From contig NZ_JABEPQ010000005.1 in the NCBI RefSeq assembly GCF_013041615.1, forward strand, positions 231,924 through 295,923: a stretch of DNA of 64,000 nucleotides, read 5' to 3'. The DNA is from Knoellia koreensis. Its GTDB lineage: Bacteria > Actinomycetota > Actinomycetes > Actinomycetales > Dermatophilaceae. The notes under the pieces were generated by a model. The model saw only the letters and a list, made by a program, of their open reading frames with translations. It ran no database searches and had not been told where the DNA came from. Below, in pieces: positions 34,838 through 43,920 of the stretch. Made by a program: the position numbers and the translations under genes. Each line of letters starts with the position of its first letter. Position 1 is the first letter of the stretch.

Positions 34838-35896
34838 ATGGCGATGACCCGGATGTTCGGAGTGACGGCGATCCTGGGGGTCGCGGCCGCACTCACCGTG
34901 GCGGCCGCACCAGCACAGGCCGCGAACTCCTATGTGGCACTAGGCGACTCGTACTCCTCGGGCACGGGGACCCGCACCTACATCAACGACGGGACGAGCT
35001 GCCAGCGCTCTGTCTACGCCTACCCCTCGCTCGTCGCGAGCTCGAAGGGGCTGCCGCTGAACTTCCGCGCCTGCTCCGGCGCCAAGGTCGCGGACGTGAC
35101 CAACACCCAGCTGTCCGCGCTCACCTCCGCCACGACGCACGTCACGATCTCGGTGGGCGGCAACGACGCCGGCTTTGCCGACGTGATCACCGAGTGCGCG
35201 CAGCCGGGCTGGATGAGCGACTGCAACGGAGCCATCAACACCGCCCAGGGCATCATCAACAACACGCTGCCCGGCCGGCTGTCGACGCTGTACTCCTCGA
35301 TCCGCAGCCGCGCGCCCTACGCGAAGGTCGTCGTCGTCGGCTACCCACGCATCTTCATGGGCGAGGACTGCAACGCGTTCACCTGGTTCTCCCCCGACGA
35401 GGAGAGCCGCCTCAACCAGACCGCCGACCTGCTCAACAGCAAGATCTCGGCGGCCGCGTCGGCGCGCGGATTCACGTTCAGCAACCCCACGAGCCGGTTC
35501 ATCGGGCACGCCGTCTGCGACAGTCCCGAGTGGATCAACGGCCTGTCCAACCCGGTCAGCGAGAGCTACCACCCGAACGTCGCCGGGCACCGGGACGGCT
35601 ACGCGCCGCTCGTCGCGCCGGCCCTCACCGGGACGGCGCTCACGGTGAACGCTGCGACGCTGCGCAAGGCCGAGCGGGCCGGCGCCGGCCAGGCCGCCAA
35701 GCAGCGTCAGTATGCCGCGGCCGACCGCACCATCTCGCCCGAGGTCTTCCGCGCGCCGGACCTCACGACCCCGCGGGCCAAGGCCGCCGCTGCGAAGGCC
35801 GGCGTCGACCTGTCGAGCCGCGCCAGCATCGACGCGGCCGACCGTCAGTGGTCGGCCCGCCAGGCCAAGGCGCAGGCGGAGCTCGCCACCCGCTGA
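34838..35896 (+). CDS. Secreted SGNH/GDSL lipase
   Basis: 352-residue secreted esterase. ATG 34838 is chosen because AGGGAG lies 6 bases upstream; ATG 34832 and 34733 are in frame but poorly placed. A Sec signal (TRMFGVTAILGVAAALTVAAAPAQA) is cleaved before ANSYVALGDSYSSG, whose Ser is the nucleophile. GGNDAGF supplies the oxyanion Gly/Asn and SYHPNVAGHRDGY the catalytic His. Cys residues in the mature part could form the three disulfides of the Streptomyces lipase fold. An extra basic C-terminal region of about 90 residues (ATLRKAERAGAGQAAKQRQY...) follows the catalytic domain and may bind the wall or membrane. Confidence 0.92.
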   Translation: MAMTRMFGVTAILGVAAALTVAAAPAQAANSYVALGDSYSSGTGTRTYINDGTSCQRSVYAYPSLVASSKGLPLNFRACSGAKVADVTNTQLSALTSATTHVTISVGGNDAGFADVITECAQPGWMSDCNGAINTAQGIINNTLPGRLSTLYSSIRSRAPYAKVVVVGYPRIFMGEDCNAFTWFSPDEESRLNQTADLLNSKISAAASARGFTFSNPTSRFIGHAVCDSPEWINGLSNPVSESYHPNVAGHRDGYAPLVAPALTGTALTVNAATLRKAERAGAGQAAKQRQYAAADRTISPEVFRAPDLTTPRAKAAAAKAGVDLSSRASIDAADRQWSARQAKAQAELATR

Positions 35897-35908
35897 GCCC
35901 CATTCCGT

Positions 35909-35975
35909 AAAACGGGGGTTGCGTGCATGAAACAAGGGTCAGGAAGCCCCGTTTCATGCACGCAACCCCCGTTTT
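35909..35975. repeat. Palindromic element family A, copy 2
   Basis: A perfect 25-bp stem: AAAACGGGGGTTGCGTGCAT plus GAAAC (35909-35933) pairs exactly with 35951-35975, loop 17 bases. It lies 13 bases after the lipase stop and 10 bases before the end of the convergent GH3 gene, so it should terminate both. Confidence 0.9.
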
Positions 35976-35984
35976 GCGCGAACG

Positions 35985-37850
35985 TCACCGAAGGGTAAGG
36001 CCGTGGCCGAAGGGGAACAGAGGGTCGTCGTAGCCCGGGACGTCCTCGGCGTGACGGCGCACCTGCTCCATGGACCGCGGCAGGTCGAACGGCAGCTTGC
36101 CGACCGGCGCGATCGTGCCGGTGAGTGCGTCCACGAGGGCGTGGTCGTTGGTGCCGTAGCTGCCGACCACTGCCGAGGCGAATGGCAGCAGCGGGGTCAG
36201 CACGGCGGGCCGGTCGAGCACGACGTCGACGACCAGGGGACAGGCTGCGGCGATGCGCGCGAGCCGCGAGACCAGCCCCGGCTGGAAGTCGAGCGAGCCC
36301 TGGTGGAACCACGACTCGAGGAACAGGTCGGACCGCGGGTCGAACGGCGCGAGCAGCCGCACCACCGCGACGTCGGCGTCCTCTGGCCGGTCGACGACCT
36401 CGCCCAGACCGGCTGCCGCCTCGGGCGCGAGGTTCTCGACGTAGACCCGGCGACGGGCACCCTCCCCAGTCGCGGCCGCGGGCGCGAGCGGCAGCACCGG
36501 CGCGAGCCCGTCCGTTCCGTTCTGGAGCACGGTCACGGACTTGGCCTGCGCGGCATACCCGGCGTCGCGAAAGTCCTTGCGCCCCACGGTGACTGCGGCC
36601 GCTTCCTCGTCGACATAGGGGTTGTCGAAGAGACCGAGGCGGAACTTCACCGCGAGCAGGCGGGCGGCCGACTCGTCGATCCGCGCCTCGCTGACCCGAC
36701 CGTCGCGCACGAGGTCGAGCAGCAGCTCGACCGACTCCTCGCCACCGAACTGGTCGGTGCCGGCCTCGATAATCCGCTGCACCCGCTCGTGCGGGGTCAG
36801 GTGTTCGACACCCCATGCGCGGGCTGGCAGCACCTGGTCGCCGACATGGTTGTCGTTGACGAGCTCCCAGTCGCTGAGGACGACGCCGTCGAAGCCGAGC
36901 TTCTCGCGCAGCAGACCGGTCACGATCTGCTTGTTGTAGCCGAAGCCGACCTCCTCGATCTTCTCGCCGTCGATCTCGAGGTCGATGGGCATGCCGTAGT
37001 AGGGCATGATCGCCGCCGTCCCGGCCTCGATGACCGGCGGGAACGGCTTGAGGTGGTCGGCGAACCGGTCACCCGGGTAGACCTGCTCGCGACCGTAGGG
37101 GAAGTGCGCGTCCTCGCCGTCCTTCTGCGGCCCGCCGCCGGGGAAGTGCTTGCTGACACACGCGACGGAGTCCGCGCCGAGCGAGTCCCCTTGAAAGCCA
37201 AGGAGATAGGCGACGCCGAGCTCGGTCACGAGGTCGGGGTCCTGCCCGAAGGTGCCGGACTGGCGCGCCCAGCGGGGCTCGGTGGCCAGGTCGAGGGTCG
37301 GGTGCAGCGACATCCGGATGCCGACCGCGACGTACTCCTGCCGCGCGATGTCGCCGAACTCCCGCACGAGGTCGGCGTCACGCAGCGCCGCGAGCCCGAG
37401 CGCCTCCGGCCACTGCGAGAAGGCCTTGGCGGCAAAAGACGCCCCCGCGTTCTCGATGAACGCGTGCCGCGGGTCGGTCGAGATGGTGACCGGTATGCCG
37501 TGGGGTGACTGCTCGGCGATCGCCTGCAGTGCGTTGTACCACCGGGCCGCCATGCGGGCGTCGTCGAGCGCATGGACGTTGAAGTGGTTGAGGTGCTTGC
37601 CCAGCACGACCTCGCTCGTGGGCGACTTGCTGATCGCGCCCGGCGCCTCCTTGACCGTGCCATCGGCGCCCGCCTCGATGACCGTGTGGAACATCAGACC
37701 GACCTTCTCCTCCAAGGACAAACGCGGCAGCAGGTCGGCCACCCTCTCCTCGACGGTCAGCCGCGGGTCCTCGAACGGGTCCATGACACCGTTGCCGTTG
37801 AGGTCCCGGTACTCCACGCCCTCCGGCGAGGTCTTGCGCGCGGGCTGCAT
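35985..37850 (-). CDS. Glycoside hydrolase family 3 beta-glucosidase
   Basis: 621-residue GH3 enzyme without a signal peptide, so probably cytoplasmic. ATG 37850 is chosen over ATG 37868 because AAGGGAGAG lies just upstream. The barrel domain shows VEERVADLLPRLSLEEKVGLMFH, SKHFPGGGPQKDGEDAHFPYGR, and the nucleophile Asp (about 327) in FDGVVLSDWELVNDN. The C-terminal domain ends VGKLPFDLPRSMEQVRRHAEDVPGYDDPLFPFGHGLTL, the typical GH3-C closing. It probably hydrolyses imported oligosaccharides. It lies downstream of the LacI-ABC cluster, separated by a strong terminator, so it may have its own promoter. Confidence 0.93.
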   Translation of the reverse strand: MQPARKTSPEGVEYRDLNGNGVMDPFEDPRLTVEERVADLLPRLSLEEKVGLMFHTVIEAGADGTVKEAPGAISKSPTSEVVLGKHLNHFNVHALDDARMAARWYNALQAIAEQSPHGIPVTISTDPRHAFIENAGASFAAKAFSQWPEALGLAALRDADLVREFGDIARQEYVAVGIRMSLHPTLDLATEPRWARQSGTFGQDPDLVTELGVAYLLGFQGDSLGADSVACVSKHFPGGGPQKDGEDAHFPYGREQVYPGDRFADHLKPFPPVIEAGTAAIMPYYGMPIDLEIDGEKIEEVGFGYNKQIVTGLLREKLGFDGVVLSDWELVNDNHVGDQVLPARAWGVEHLTPHERVQRIIEAGTDQFGGEESVELLLDLVRDGRVSEARIDESAARLLAVKFRLGLFDNPYVDEEAAAVTVGRKDFRDAGYAAQAKSVTVLQNGTDGLAPVLPLAPAAATGEGARRRVYVENLAPEAAAGLGEVVDRPEDADVAVVRLLAPFDPRSDLFLESWFHQGSLDFQPGLVSRLARIAAACPLVVDVVLDRPAVLTPLLPFASAVVGSYGTNDHALVDALTGTIAPVGKLPFDLPRSMEQVRRHAEDVPGYDDPLFPFGHGLTLR

Positions 37851-37892
37851 CTCTCCCTTTCGGTCCACTGCCCCTGGCTCGGTTGGTGAAGC

Positions 37893-37932
37893 GGGTGCGC
37901 CCCCGGATCAGGGGGGTTCTGGGGGCGCACCC
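37893..37932. terminator. Strong hairpin between the glucanase and GH3 genes
   Basis: GGGTGCGCCCCC (37893-37904) pairs perfectly with GGGGGCGCACCC (37921-37932) around 16 bases. It lies just beyond the stop of the leftward glucanase gene and 40 bases before the GH3 start, so it ends the ABC/glucanase operon. Confidence 0.8.
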
Positions 37933-37945
37933 AGCTGGGCGGGTC

Positions 37946-39595
37946 TCAGACGGGCCCGGCGCCGAACTCTTCCACACCAATCACCGGGCGCAGCGCGCGC
38001 TCAGCGTCCCGCGTGGCGAAGGCGCGCCGAATCACGTTGTCGCCCATGACGTTTCCGATCGCGCCCATGACCATCGCCTGGTCAAGCGACAGGTAGCGCC
38101 GCGCGATCTGGCCGGACTTCACCGCCACTGCGTCGAAGAAGCCGCCGCGCCCGTAGGCGCCGAGCTCGTCCTCGATGCCGACGAGGTTGGCGTACGCCTC
38201 CTGCGGCTCATGCATGAGCGCGAGGAACGACGCGTGTGGCGTCACCACGCCGTCACCGAAGGTCGGCGTCGGGTTGGTGGCGGGGCGGCAGTCACCGAAC
38301 CCGATGTCGTAGTTGGTCATCTCCTGGTCGGAGAAGTAGCCGTTGCCGGGGTTGCCCGGCTCGTTGCCGGGGCCCATGCCGAGCGCGTCGACGCCGTACT
38401 CGCGGTATCCCCCGGCGGGGTTGCTCGACGGCGAGAAGCCCCAGTAGCCGTACTTGGCCTCGAGCAGCCCGTGCTCGCGCTGCGCCCGCACGTGGAGCGG
38501 GTGGTTGACGCCCCAGGACCGCGGCGCCCAGCTCGCCTCGGGCACGAACATGTCGGGCATGAGCTCCTCGAACATCGAGCCACCCCAGCCGGGCACGATC
38601 TTCATGCCGCGGTAGACGTACGCACCCTCGTAGACCTCGATGCCGTAGTAGGTGCGGTTCTCCCCCACCGGCTGGCTCTCGTGCCACGACCAGTCGCAGC
38701 TGGCCGGGAAGGTCCGCCACATCCCGAAGTACTGCTTGCCCGGGATCTGGCCGGTGATGATGCCGAGGTAGCTCGTGATCCGCGTCTCCGACACCGTCGT
38801 GTCGTAGTGGTGGGTCGTGAGCCAGACGTCCTCGCCGCCGATGTGCGTGCCGCGGTAGACGCCACCGGGACGGTTGTGGTCGTAGGGGAAGAAGCCGCCG
38901 TGGATCAGGCCACCGGGGCGCACCGGGTGGGCCGGGTCATCGCCGGGGTTGTAGAACGCGTCCCACCGCATCCGCTCGAAGATCCGCTTGGCGTGCACGC
39001 CGGCGGCGGTGTCGGCGCCCATGACGACGCGCAGCGCGGCACCGAGCCAGCCGTTGTCGACGCTGGAGCAGAACGGGTAGACCTTGTCGCCGCTGCCCGG
39101 CCAGGTGCGCAGCGCCTCACCCGTGGCCTCGTCGTACCAGTTGTAGTACATGCCGCTGGGGGTGTGGTGCTCCATCCGCTCGACCGTGCGCAGCGTCTGC
39201 AGCAGCCGACGCGTGCACTCACCGCGGCTGATGATGCCGAGCTCGCGCGCCACGATCGCCGACCACAGGTAGCCGCCGATGTTCGTCGGCGACGTGTAAC
39301 CCGAACGGTCCTGTGCCGCAAGGGATTCGGGGATGTTGTCAGCGGGCAGGCCGGTCTTCGGGTCGGTCATCGCGACGAGGCTGCGCCACGTGTCGGTGGC
39401 CCACCGGCGCACCCGACTGGACTCCACGGCATACCCCTGACTGCCCTTGAGGTATGCCGGTGGGCTGGCGAGCGTGGACGCGCTCGCCGCCCGTGGGGTG
39501 GCGAGGCCGACGGCCGCTGCGGCTGAGGCTCCGACGAGGAGCTGGCGGCGGGTGGGCGCGGGGAGGGATGAGGGGACGGACAGGTGGGGGGCCAT
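37946..39595 (-). CDS. TAT-exported DUF3131/GH144-type glucanase
   Basis: 549-residue secreted protein. The N-terminus has a twin-arginine signal (APTRRQLLVGASAAAAVGLATPRAASA). An N-terminal DUF3131-like segment (WATDTWRSLVAMTDPKTGLPADN, then SPTNIGGYLWSAIVARELGIIS) precedes a glycoamylase/GH144-type domain (GSMFEELMPDMFVPE, SWGVNHPLHVRAQ, YGYWGFSPSSNPAGGYREYG, GDGVVTPHASFLALMHEP, GFFDAVAVKSGQIARRYLSLDQAMVMGAIGN). Characterised GH144 enzymes are endo-beta-1,2-glucanases with an (alpha/alpha)6 barrel. Location next to an ABC importer and a GH3 glucosidase suggests extracellular glucan breakdown feeding uptake. Substrate is inference. A GGAG ribosome site supports ATG 39595. Confidence 0.85.
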   Translation of the reverse strand: MAPHLSVPSSLPAPTRRQLLVGASAAAAVGLATPRAASASTLASPPAYLKGSQGYAVESSRVRRWATDTWRSLVAMTDPKTGLPADNIPESLAAQDRSGYTSPTNIGGYLWSAIVARELGIISRGECTRRLLQTLRTVERMEHHTPSGMYYNWYDEATGEALRTWPGSGDKVYPFCSSVDNGWLGAALRVVMGADTAAGVHAKRIFERMRWDAFYNPGDDPAHPVRPGGLIHGGFFPYDHNRPGGVYRGTHIGGEDVWLTTHHYDTTVSETRITSYLGIITGQIPGKQYFGMWRTFPASCDWSWHESQPVGENRTYYGIEVYEGAYVYRGMKIVPGWGGSMFEELMPDMFVPEASWAPRSWGVNHPLHVRAQREHGLLEAKYGYWGFSPSSNPAGGYREYGVDALGMGPGNEPGNPGNGYFSDQEMTNYDIGFGDCRPATNPTPTFGDGVVTPHASFLALMHEPQEAYANLVGIEDELGAYGRGGFFDAVAVKSGQIARRYLSLDQAMVMGAIGNVMGDNVIRRAFATRDAERALRPVIGVEEFGAGPV

Positions 39596-39630
39596 GGGTG
39601 AGTCTCCGATCTGGTGCGACAGGTGCGGTT

Positions 39631-40452
39631 TCACTTGATGCCGGTGGTGGCGATTCCCTCGATGAAGCGACGCTGGAAGGCGAGGAAGATCGCGAGGACG
39701 GGGATGACGACGACGGTCGCGCCGGCCAGCAGCAGGCCGTACTGCGTCGAGTTCTGCCCCTTGGAGTAGAGCGCCAGCGCGACGGGGAGCGTGTACTTGC
39801 TCTCCTCCTGCGCGACGACGAGGGGCCACAGGAAGTTGTTCCACGAGCCGAGGAACGTGAGGATCCCCAGCGTTGCCAGTGCAGGCCCGCACAGTGGCAG
39901 GAAGATCCGCGCGAAGATGCGCAGCTCGCTCGCGCCGTCGACCCGGCCCGCGTCGAGCAGGTCCCGTGGCAGCCCGCTGATGTACTGCCGCATGAGGAAC
40001 ACCCCGAAGGGGCTCACGAGGAACGGCAGGATCAGGCCGGGCAGGCTGTTGGCGAGCCCGACGTTGGTGACGAGGACGAACAACGGCACGAACGTCACGA
40101 CGCCCGGGATGAGCAGCGTGCCCATCACGACGAGGAACAGCGTGCGCCGCCCGGGGAAGTCCAGCATCGCCAGGGCGTAGCCGACCATCGAGCAGAACAG
40201 GAGGTTGCCCGCGGTCACGGCGACGGCGACGATCGTGGAGTTGACGAAGTACTGCGAGAAGTTGAGCCGGGAGAACAGCCGCGTGTAGTTGTCGAGCGTC
40301 GCGGTCTGCGGCCACCACGTCGGCGGCGTCTGGAGCAGCTCGCCCTGGGTCTTGAAGCTGCCGAGCACCATCCACACGAACGGTGCGATGACCGCGAGCA
40401 GGACGATGGTCAGGACGGCATACAGCCACCACTGGGAACGGGTGCGAGTCAT
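39631..40452 (-). CDS. Carbohydrate ABC transporter permease (MalG type)
   Basis: 273-residue inner-membrane permease, six helices. The cytoplasmic EAA loop is LLDAGRVDGASELRIFARIFLPLCGPALATLGI (about 165-197), which docks the ATPase. The sequence ends AFQRRFIEGIATTGIK, the standard MalG-type C-terminus. It follows the MalF-type gene by 15 bases and precedes the glucanase by 35 bases. Confidence 0.93.
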   Translation of the reverse strand: MTRTRSQWWLYAVLTIVLLAVIAPFVWMVLGSFKTQGELLQTPPTWWPQTATLDNYTRLFSRLNFSQYFVNSTIVAVAVTAGNLLFCSMVGYALAMLDFPGRRTLFLVVMGTLLIPGVVTFVPLFVLVTNVGLANSLPGLILPFLVSPFGVFLMRQYISGLPRDLLDAGRVDGASELRIFARIFLPLCGPALATLGILTFLGSWNNFLWPLVVAQEESKYTLPVALALYSKGQNSTQYGLLLAGATVVVIPVLAIFLAFQRRFIEGIATTGIK

Positions 40453-40467
40453 GGAAGTCTCACGTCC

Positions 40468-41451
40468 TCAGGTGTTCTCGCGCAGCAGCCGGAACTGGAT
40501 GGCGGTCACGATCGCGACGATGACGAAGATGATGTAGCTCATCGCCGACGCGAGCCCGTAGTTGCCGAAGCCGAACTGCTTGTACGTGTACATGGACATC
40601 GAGATGGTGCTGTTGAGCGGCCCGCCGTTGGTCATGACGAACGGCTCCTCGAAGAACTGCAGGTAGCCGATCGCGGTGGTCACCGACACGAACAGCAGCG
40701 TGGGGCGCAGCAGCGGCAGGGTGATGTGCCGGAACCGCTGCCACGCACCGGCGCCGTCGATCGCGGCCGCCTCGTGCAGCATCCACGGCACCGCCTGGAG
40801 CCCGGCGAGGAAGATGATCATGCCGGTGCCGAAGTTGCGCCACGACGCCATGAGGATGAGGCCGGGCATGGCCCAGTTGGGGTCGCCGAGCCAGTTGGGT
40901 CCGTCGATGCCGACCCAGCCGAGCACCGTGTTGATGAGGCCGTAGTCGCGCTCGAGCAGGAACCGCCACACGACGGCCACCGCCACGATCGAGGTGATGA
41001 CCGGCGTGTAGAACCCGAGGCGAAACAGCCCACGCAGCTTGGTGATTCCCTTGTCCAGGGCCACCGCCGCCGCCAGCGCCATCGCCATGGTGAGCGGCAC
41101 GCCCACCACGACGAAGTAGGCCGTGTTGAGCATCGACTTGCGGAAGATCGGGTCCGAGAACGCCTTGGTGAAGTTGTCGAGCCCGACGATGTCCACCGCG
41201 AACGGTGTGCGCAGGTCGCGCGACCGGGTGTCGGTGAAGCTCATGAACAGCGACTGGATCACCGGCCACGCCGTGAAGACGAGGAACAGCAGGCAGAACG
41301 GCAGCGCGAGCGTCCACGCCGCCAGGCCCTGGCGCCGGCGGCTGGCACCGGCGCCGGGGTTGGACGCCGGCCGGGTGTCCCCACCCTTCCCCCGGGGCGA
41401 CGAGCCGCGGCCCGTCGCCCCGGAGGGGGTCACCTCGGTGGTGGAGGACAT
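40468..41451 (-). CDS. Carbohydrate ABC transporter permease (MalF type)
   Basis: 327-residue permease with a disordered Ser/Gly/Pro-rich N-terminal extension of about 45 residues before the first helix (WTLALPFCLLFLVFTAWPVI). The EAA loop is LHEAAAIDGAGAWQRFRHITLPLLRPTLLF. Start ATG 41451 lies 2 bases beyond the binding-protein stop, so the genes are tightly coupled. Together with the MalG-type gene it forms the channel. Confidence 0.93.
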   Translation of the reverse strand: MSSTTEVTPSGATGRGSSPRGKGGDTRPASNPGAGASRRRQGLAAWTLALPFCLLFLVFTAWPVIQSLFMSFTDTRSRDLRTPFAVDIVGLDNFTKAFSDPIFRKSMLNTAYFVVVGVPLTMAMALAAAVALDKGITKLRGLFRLGFYTPVITSIVAVAVVWRFLLERDYGLINTVLGWVGIDGPNWLGDPNWAMPGLILMASWRNFGTGMIIFLAGLQAVPWMLHEAAAIDGAGAWQRFRHITLPLLRPTLLFVSVTTAIGYLQFFEEPFVMTNGGPLNSTISMSMYTYKQFGFGNYGLASAMSYIIFVIVAIVTAIQFRLLRENT

Positions 41452-41453
41452 CG

Positions 41454-42728
41454 TTACTGCCCGGTGCCGACCGACTCGGCCTGCTGCTGGGCGCTCTTGA
41501 GCGCAGCCGCGGGGTCGGCGCCCTGCTTGGTCACCTTCTCCATCTCGGTGTCGAAGCCAGCCACGGCCTGCTCCCAGGTGGGGAAGCTCGGCGGCGCCTG
41601 CGCGGTCTCCAGTGCGGTGCCGAACTTCTTCAGCTTCGGGTCGCCGGACAGCGCCGGGTCGTCCCACGCCGACTTCACCGACGGCAGGTCGGTGGACATG
41701 CCGTACCACTTGGCCTGCACCTTGGGGTCACTCAGCCACTGCACGAGCTTCCATGCGCTGTCGCGGTTCTTCGACTTCTTGAAGACGGCGAAGTTCGAGC
41801 CACCGACGAAGGAGGACGAGGTCGTCTTGGCCGGCACGGGCATGACGTCGTACTGGTCCTTCTTGACGCCGACCTTCTCGACGGCGGACATCATCCACGG
41901 GCCCGAGATGAACATCGGCACACGCCCGCTCTTGAAGTCCGGCTCCGTCGTCGGCTGGGCCGGGGCGGCCTTGTCGGAGATGCCGTCGGTGAAGTAGCTC
42001 TGGTAGTACTTCACGGCCTCGAGCATCTCCGGGCTGTCGAAGTTGTATGCCTTGCCGTCGTCCTTGGTGAGCTTCGCCCCGTCGGACCACGCAAACGGCA
42101 TGATCGACTGCCACGAGCCCTGGCCACCGGCCTGGAAGCCCATGCCGAACTTCGCTCCGGCCTTGTCCTGCATGGCCTTTGCCATCGACTTGAGGCCCTC
42201 CCAGTCCTTGGGGGCCTCGGTGACTCCGGCCTTCTTCGCCAGGTCGGTGCGGTAGAAGATGAGCCGCGTCTCGACGTACCACGGCACGCCGTAGTTGGTG
42301 CCGTTCACCTCGTTGGTCTTCTGCGCGCCCTCGAAGTAGGCCGAGGTGTCGATCGACGGCGGCACCGGGTCGAGCGCGTCGAGCCCGGCGAACTCGCCCA
42401 TCCAGGTGCTGCCGACCATGGCGGCGTCCGGCGTCGTGCCAGCGGTGATCGCGGTCGTGAACTTGTCGTGGGCCGAGTCCCACGGGATGGCGGTGACGTT
42501 GACCTTGACGCCGGGGTTGGCCGCCTCGAAGTCCTTCATGAGGTCGGGCAGGATGTCGCCCTCGTTGCCCATCGCCCAGACGGTGAGCGTGCCGGTGGCC
42601 TTGCCGCTGGAGATGTCCTTGGCGGTCTCGCTGCTGCCGGCACCGCCGCCGTTGTCGCGACCGCACGCGCTCAGGGCGAGCGCAGCGGCCGTCAGGGTCG
42701 CCACCGCTGCTGCGGATGTGCGTCTCAT
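41454..42728 (-). CDS. Sugar ABC transporter substrate-binding lipoprotein
   Basis: 424-residue family 1 solute-binding protein. The start is ATG 42728 with GGAAAGAGAG upstream. The signal ends in the lipobox ALALSAC, so it is membrane-anchored. The mature part starts with the usual GTLTVWAMGNEGDILPDLMKDFEAANPGVKVNV and contains the conserved WYVETRLIFYRTDLAKKAGV and GPWMMSAVEKV segments. It is the first structural gene of the operon; the ligand is probably an oligosaccharide given the neighbouring glucanase. Confidence 0.93.
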   Translation of the reverse strand: MRRTSAAAVATLTAAALALSACGRDNGGGAGSSETAKDISSGKATGTLTVWAMGNEGDILPDLMKDFEAANPGVKVNVTAIPWDSAHDKFTTAITAGTTPDAAMVGSTWMGEFAGLDALDPVPPSIDTSAYFEGAQKTNEVNGTNYGVPWYVETRLIFYRTDLAKKAGVTEAPKDWEGLKSMAKAMQDKAGAKFGMGFQAGGQGSWQSIMPFAWSDGAKLTKDDGKAYNFDSPEMLEAVKYYQSYFTDGISDKAAPAQPTTEPDFKSGRVPMFISGPWMMSAVEKVGVKKDQYDVMPVPAKTTSSSFVGGSNFAVFKKSKNRDSAWKLVQWLSDPKVQAKWYGMSTDLPSVKSAWDDPALSGDPKLKKFGTALETAQAPPSFPTWEQAVAGFDTEMEKVTKQGADPAAALKSAQQQAESVGTGQ

Positions 42729-42811
42729 CGGGTGTCTCTCTTTCCTTGGGGGGCTGGGGTGGGATGGTCGGTATGCCGCGTGCTCACCTCGAGCGCGGGG
42801 CCGTGGGTCGG

Positions 42812-43837
42812 TCAGGCGAGCGGGTCGGGCGTGCAGCCGCACGAGGCCCGCAGCACCAGCTGGGTGGGCAGGACCTGGGTCTCGTCGACGATGTCTGCGC
42901 TGGTGATTCGGGCGTGAAGTCGTTCTGCCGCAAGGGCTCCCAGCTCGCGGACCGGCTGTCGCACAGTGGTGAGGCCGGGCTCGACGTACCTCGCGGTCAT
43001 CACGTCGTCCCAGCCGACGACGGCCAGGTCGTCCGGAACGGTGCGCCCGCCCTGGCGCAGCCGCTTCATGACGGCGAGGGCGAGCTCGTCGTTGGCGCAG
43101 ACGAGCGCGTCGGTCGTGAGTTCGCCGGCCAGGACGCGGTCGGCCAGCTCGGCACCGGCGCTCTCGCGCAGGTCGGTGCGCACGGGTGCGGCCGCGGTGA
43201 GGCGAAGGTCCTCGTGGGCGGCGACGAACCCGGCATACCGGTCCCTGATGTCGGGACCGGAGTCGGGGTCACCGGCGAAGACGAGGCGCCGACGCCCGTG
43301 GGCGAGGACGTGCGCAGTGAGCGCCTTGGCGCTGGCGGCGTTCTCGGTCGTGATGGCCTCGACGTCGGGCTTGGCCTCGCCGGCGATGACGACGACCGGC
43401 TTGCTGCCGGCAAGTGTCTCCGGGACGGAGTCGGGGATGGCAGCCGAGGCGAGCAGCGCGATGCCGTCGACGCGGGTGGCGAGGCTGCGCACCGCACGGC
43501 CGACGTCGTCCTTGCCCTCGGCGAGCATGAGGACGACGCTCTGGCCGAGCTCTGCTGCGCGGGACTCGAAACCCATGAGCAGCTCGGAGTAGTAGGGACC
43601 GGAGAGCTCGGGCAGCAGGAGCCCGTGCGCCTCGTGGTGGCGGACGGCGAGGCTGCGGGCGGCGCCGAGCGGCATGTAGCGCAGCTCCTCGACGGCGGTC
43701 ATGACCCGCTGCCGGGTCTTCGCGGAGACCTTGTCCGAGCCCTGCAGCACCCGGGAGACGGTGGCGATCGAGACACCGGCGCGCTCGGCGACGGAGTAGA
43801 TCGTCGCCCCGCCCTTCTGCCCCTGGGTGCCCGCCAT
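42812..43837 (-). CDS. LacI-family transcriptional repressor
   Basis: 341-residue repressor. HTH plus hinge are at the N-terminus (ATIYSVAERAGVSIATVSRVLQGSDKVSAKTRQRVMTAVEELRYMP, about 11-56), followed by the periplasmic-binding-protein-like effector domain with DALVCANDELALAVMKRLRQGGRTVPDDLAVVGWDD and YVEPGLTTVRQPVRELG. It precedes the ABC operon on the same strand (83-base gap) and a matching operator lies in front of its own start at 43857-43871, indicating autorepression and control of the importer. Confidence 0.94.
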   Translation of the reverse strand: MAGTQGQKGGATIYSVAERAGVSIATVSRVLQGSDKVSAKTRQRVMTAVEELRYMPLGAARSLAVRHHEAHGLLLPELSGPYYSELLMGFESRAAELGQSVVLMLAEGKDDVGRAVRSLATRVDGIALLASAAIPDSVPETLAGSKPVVVIAGEAKPDVEAITTENAASAKALTAHVLAHGRRRLVFAGDPDSGPDIRDRYAGFVAAHEDLRLTAAAPVRTDLRESAGAELADRVLAGELTTDALVCANDELALAVMKRLRQGGRTVPDDLAVVGWDDVMTARYVEPGLTTVRQPVRELGALAAERLHARITSADIVDETQVLPTQLVLRASCGCTPDPLA

Positions 43838-43856
43838 GGCCAGCCGCCTCTCGTCT

Positions 43857-43871
43857 TTGAAAGCGCTTACA
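43857..43871. promoter_or_regulatory. LacI-type operator upstream of the repressor gene
   Basis: TTGAAAGCGCTTACA, a near-perfect palindrome centred on the CG typical of LacI/GalR-family operators (consensus TGAAAGCGCTTTCA). It lies 20 bases upstream of the repressor ATG. No second copy was seen before the binding-protein, GH3 or glucanase genes. Confidence 0.8.
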
Positions 43872-43920
43872 TCTAGTGCGGTTCCCCACCGTGCCACAGC
43901 GACGCGGGGTCGCGCAAGGG

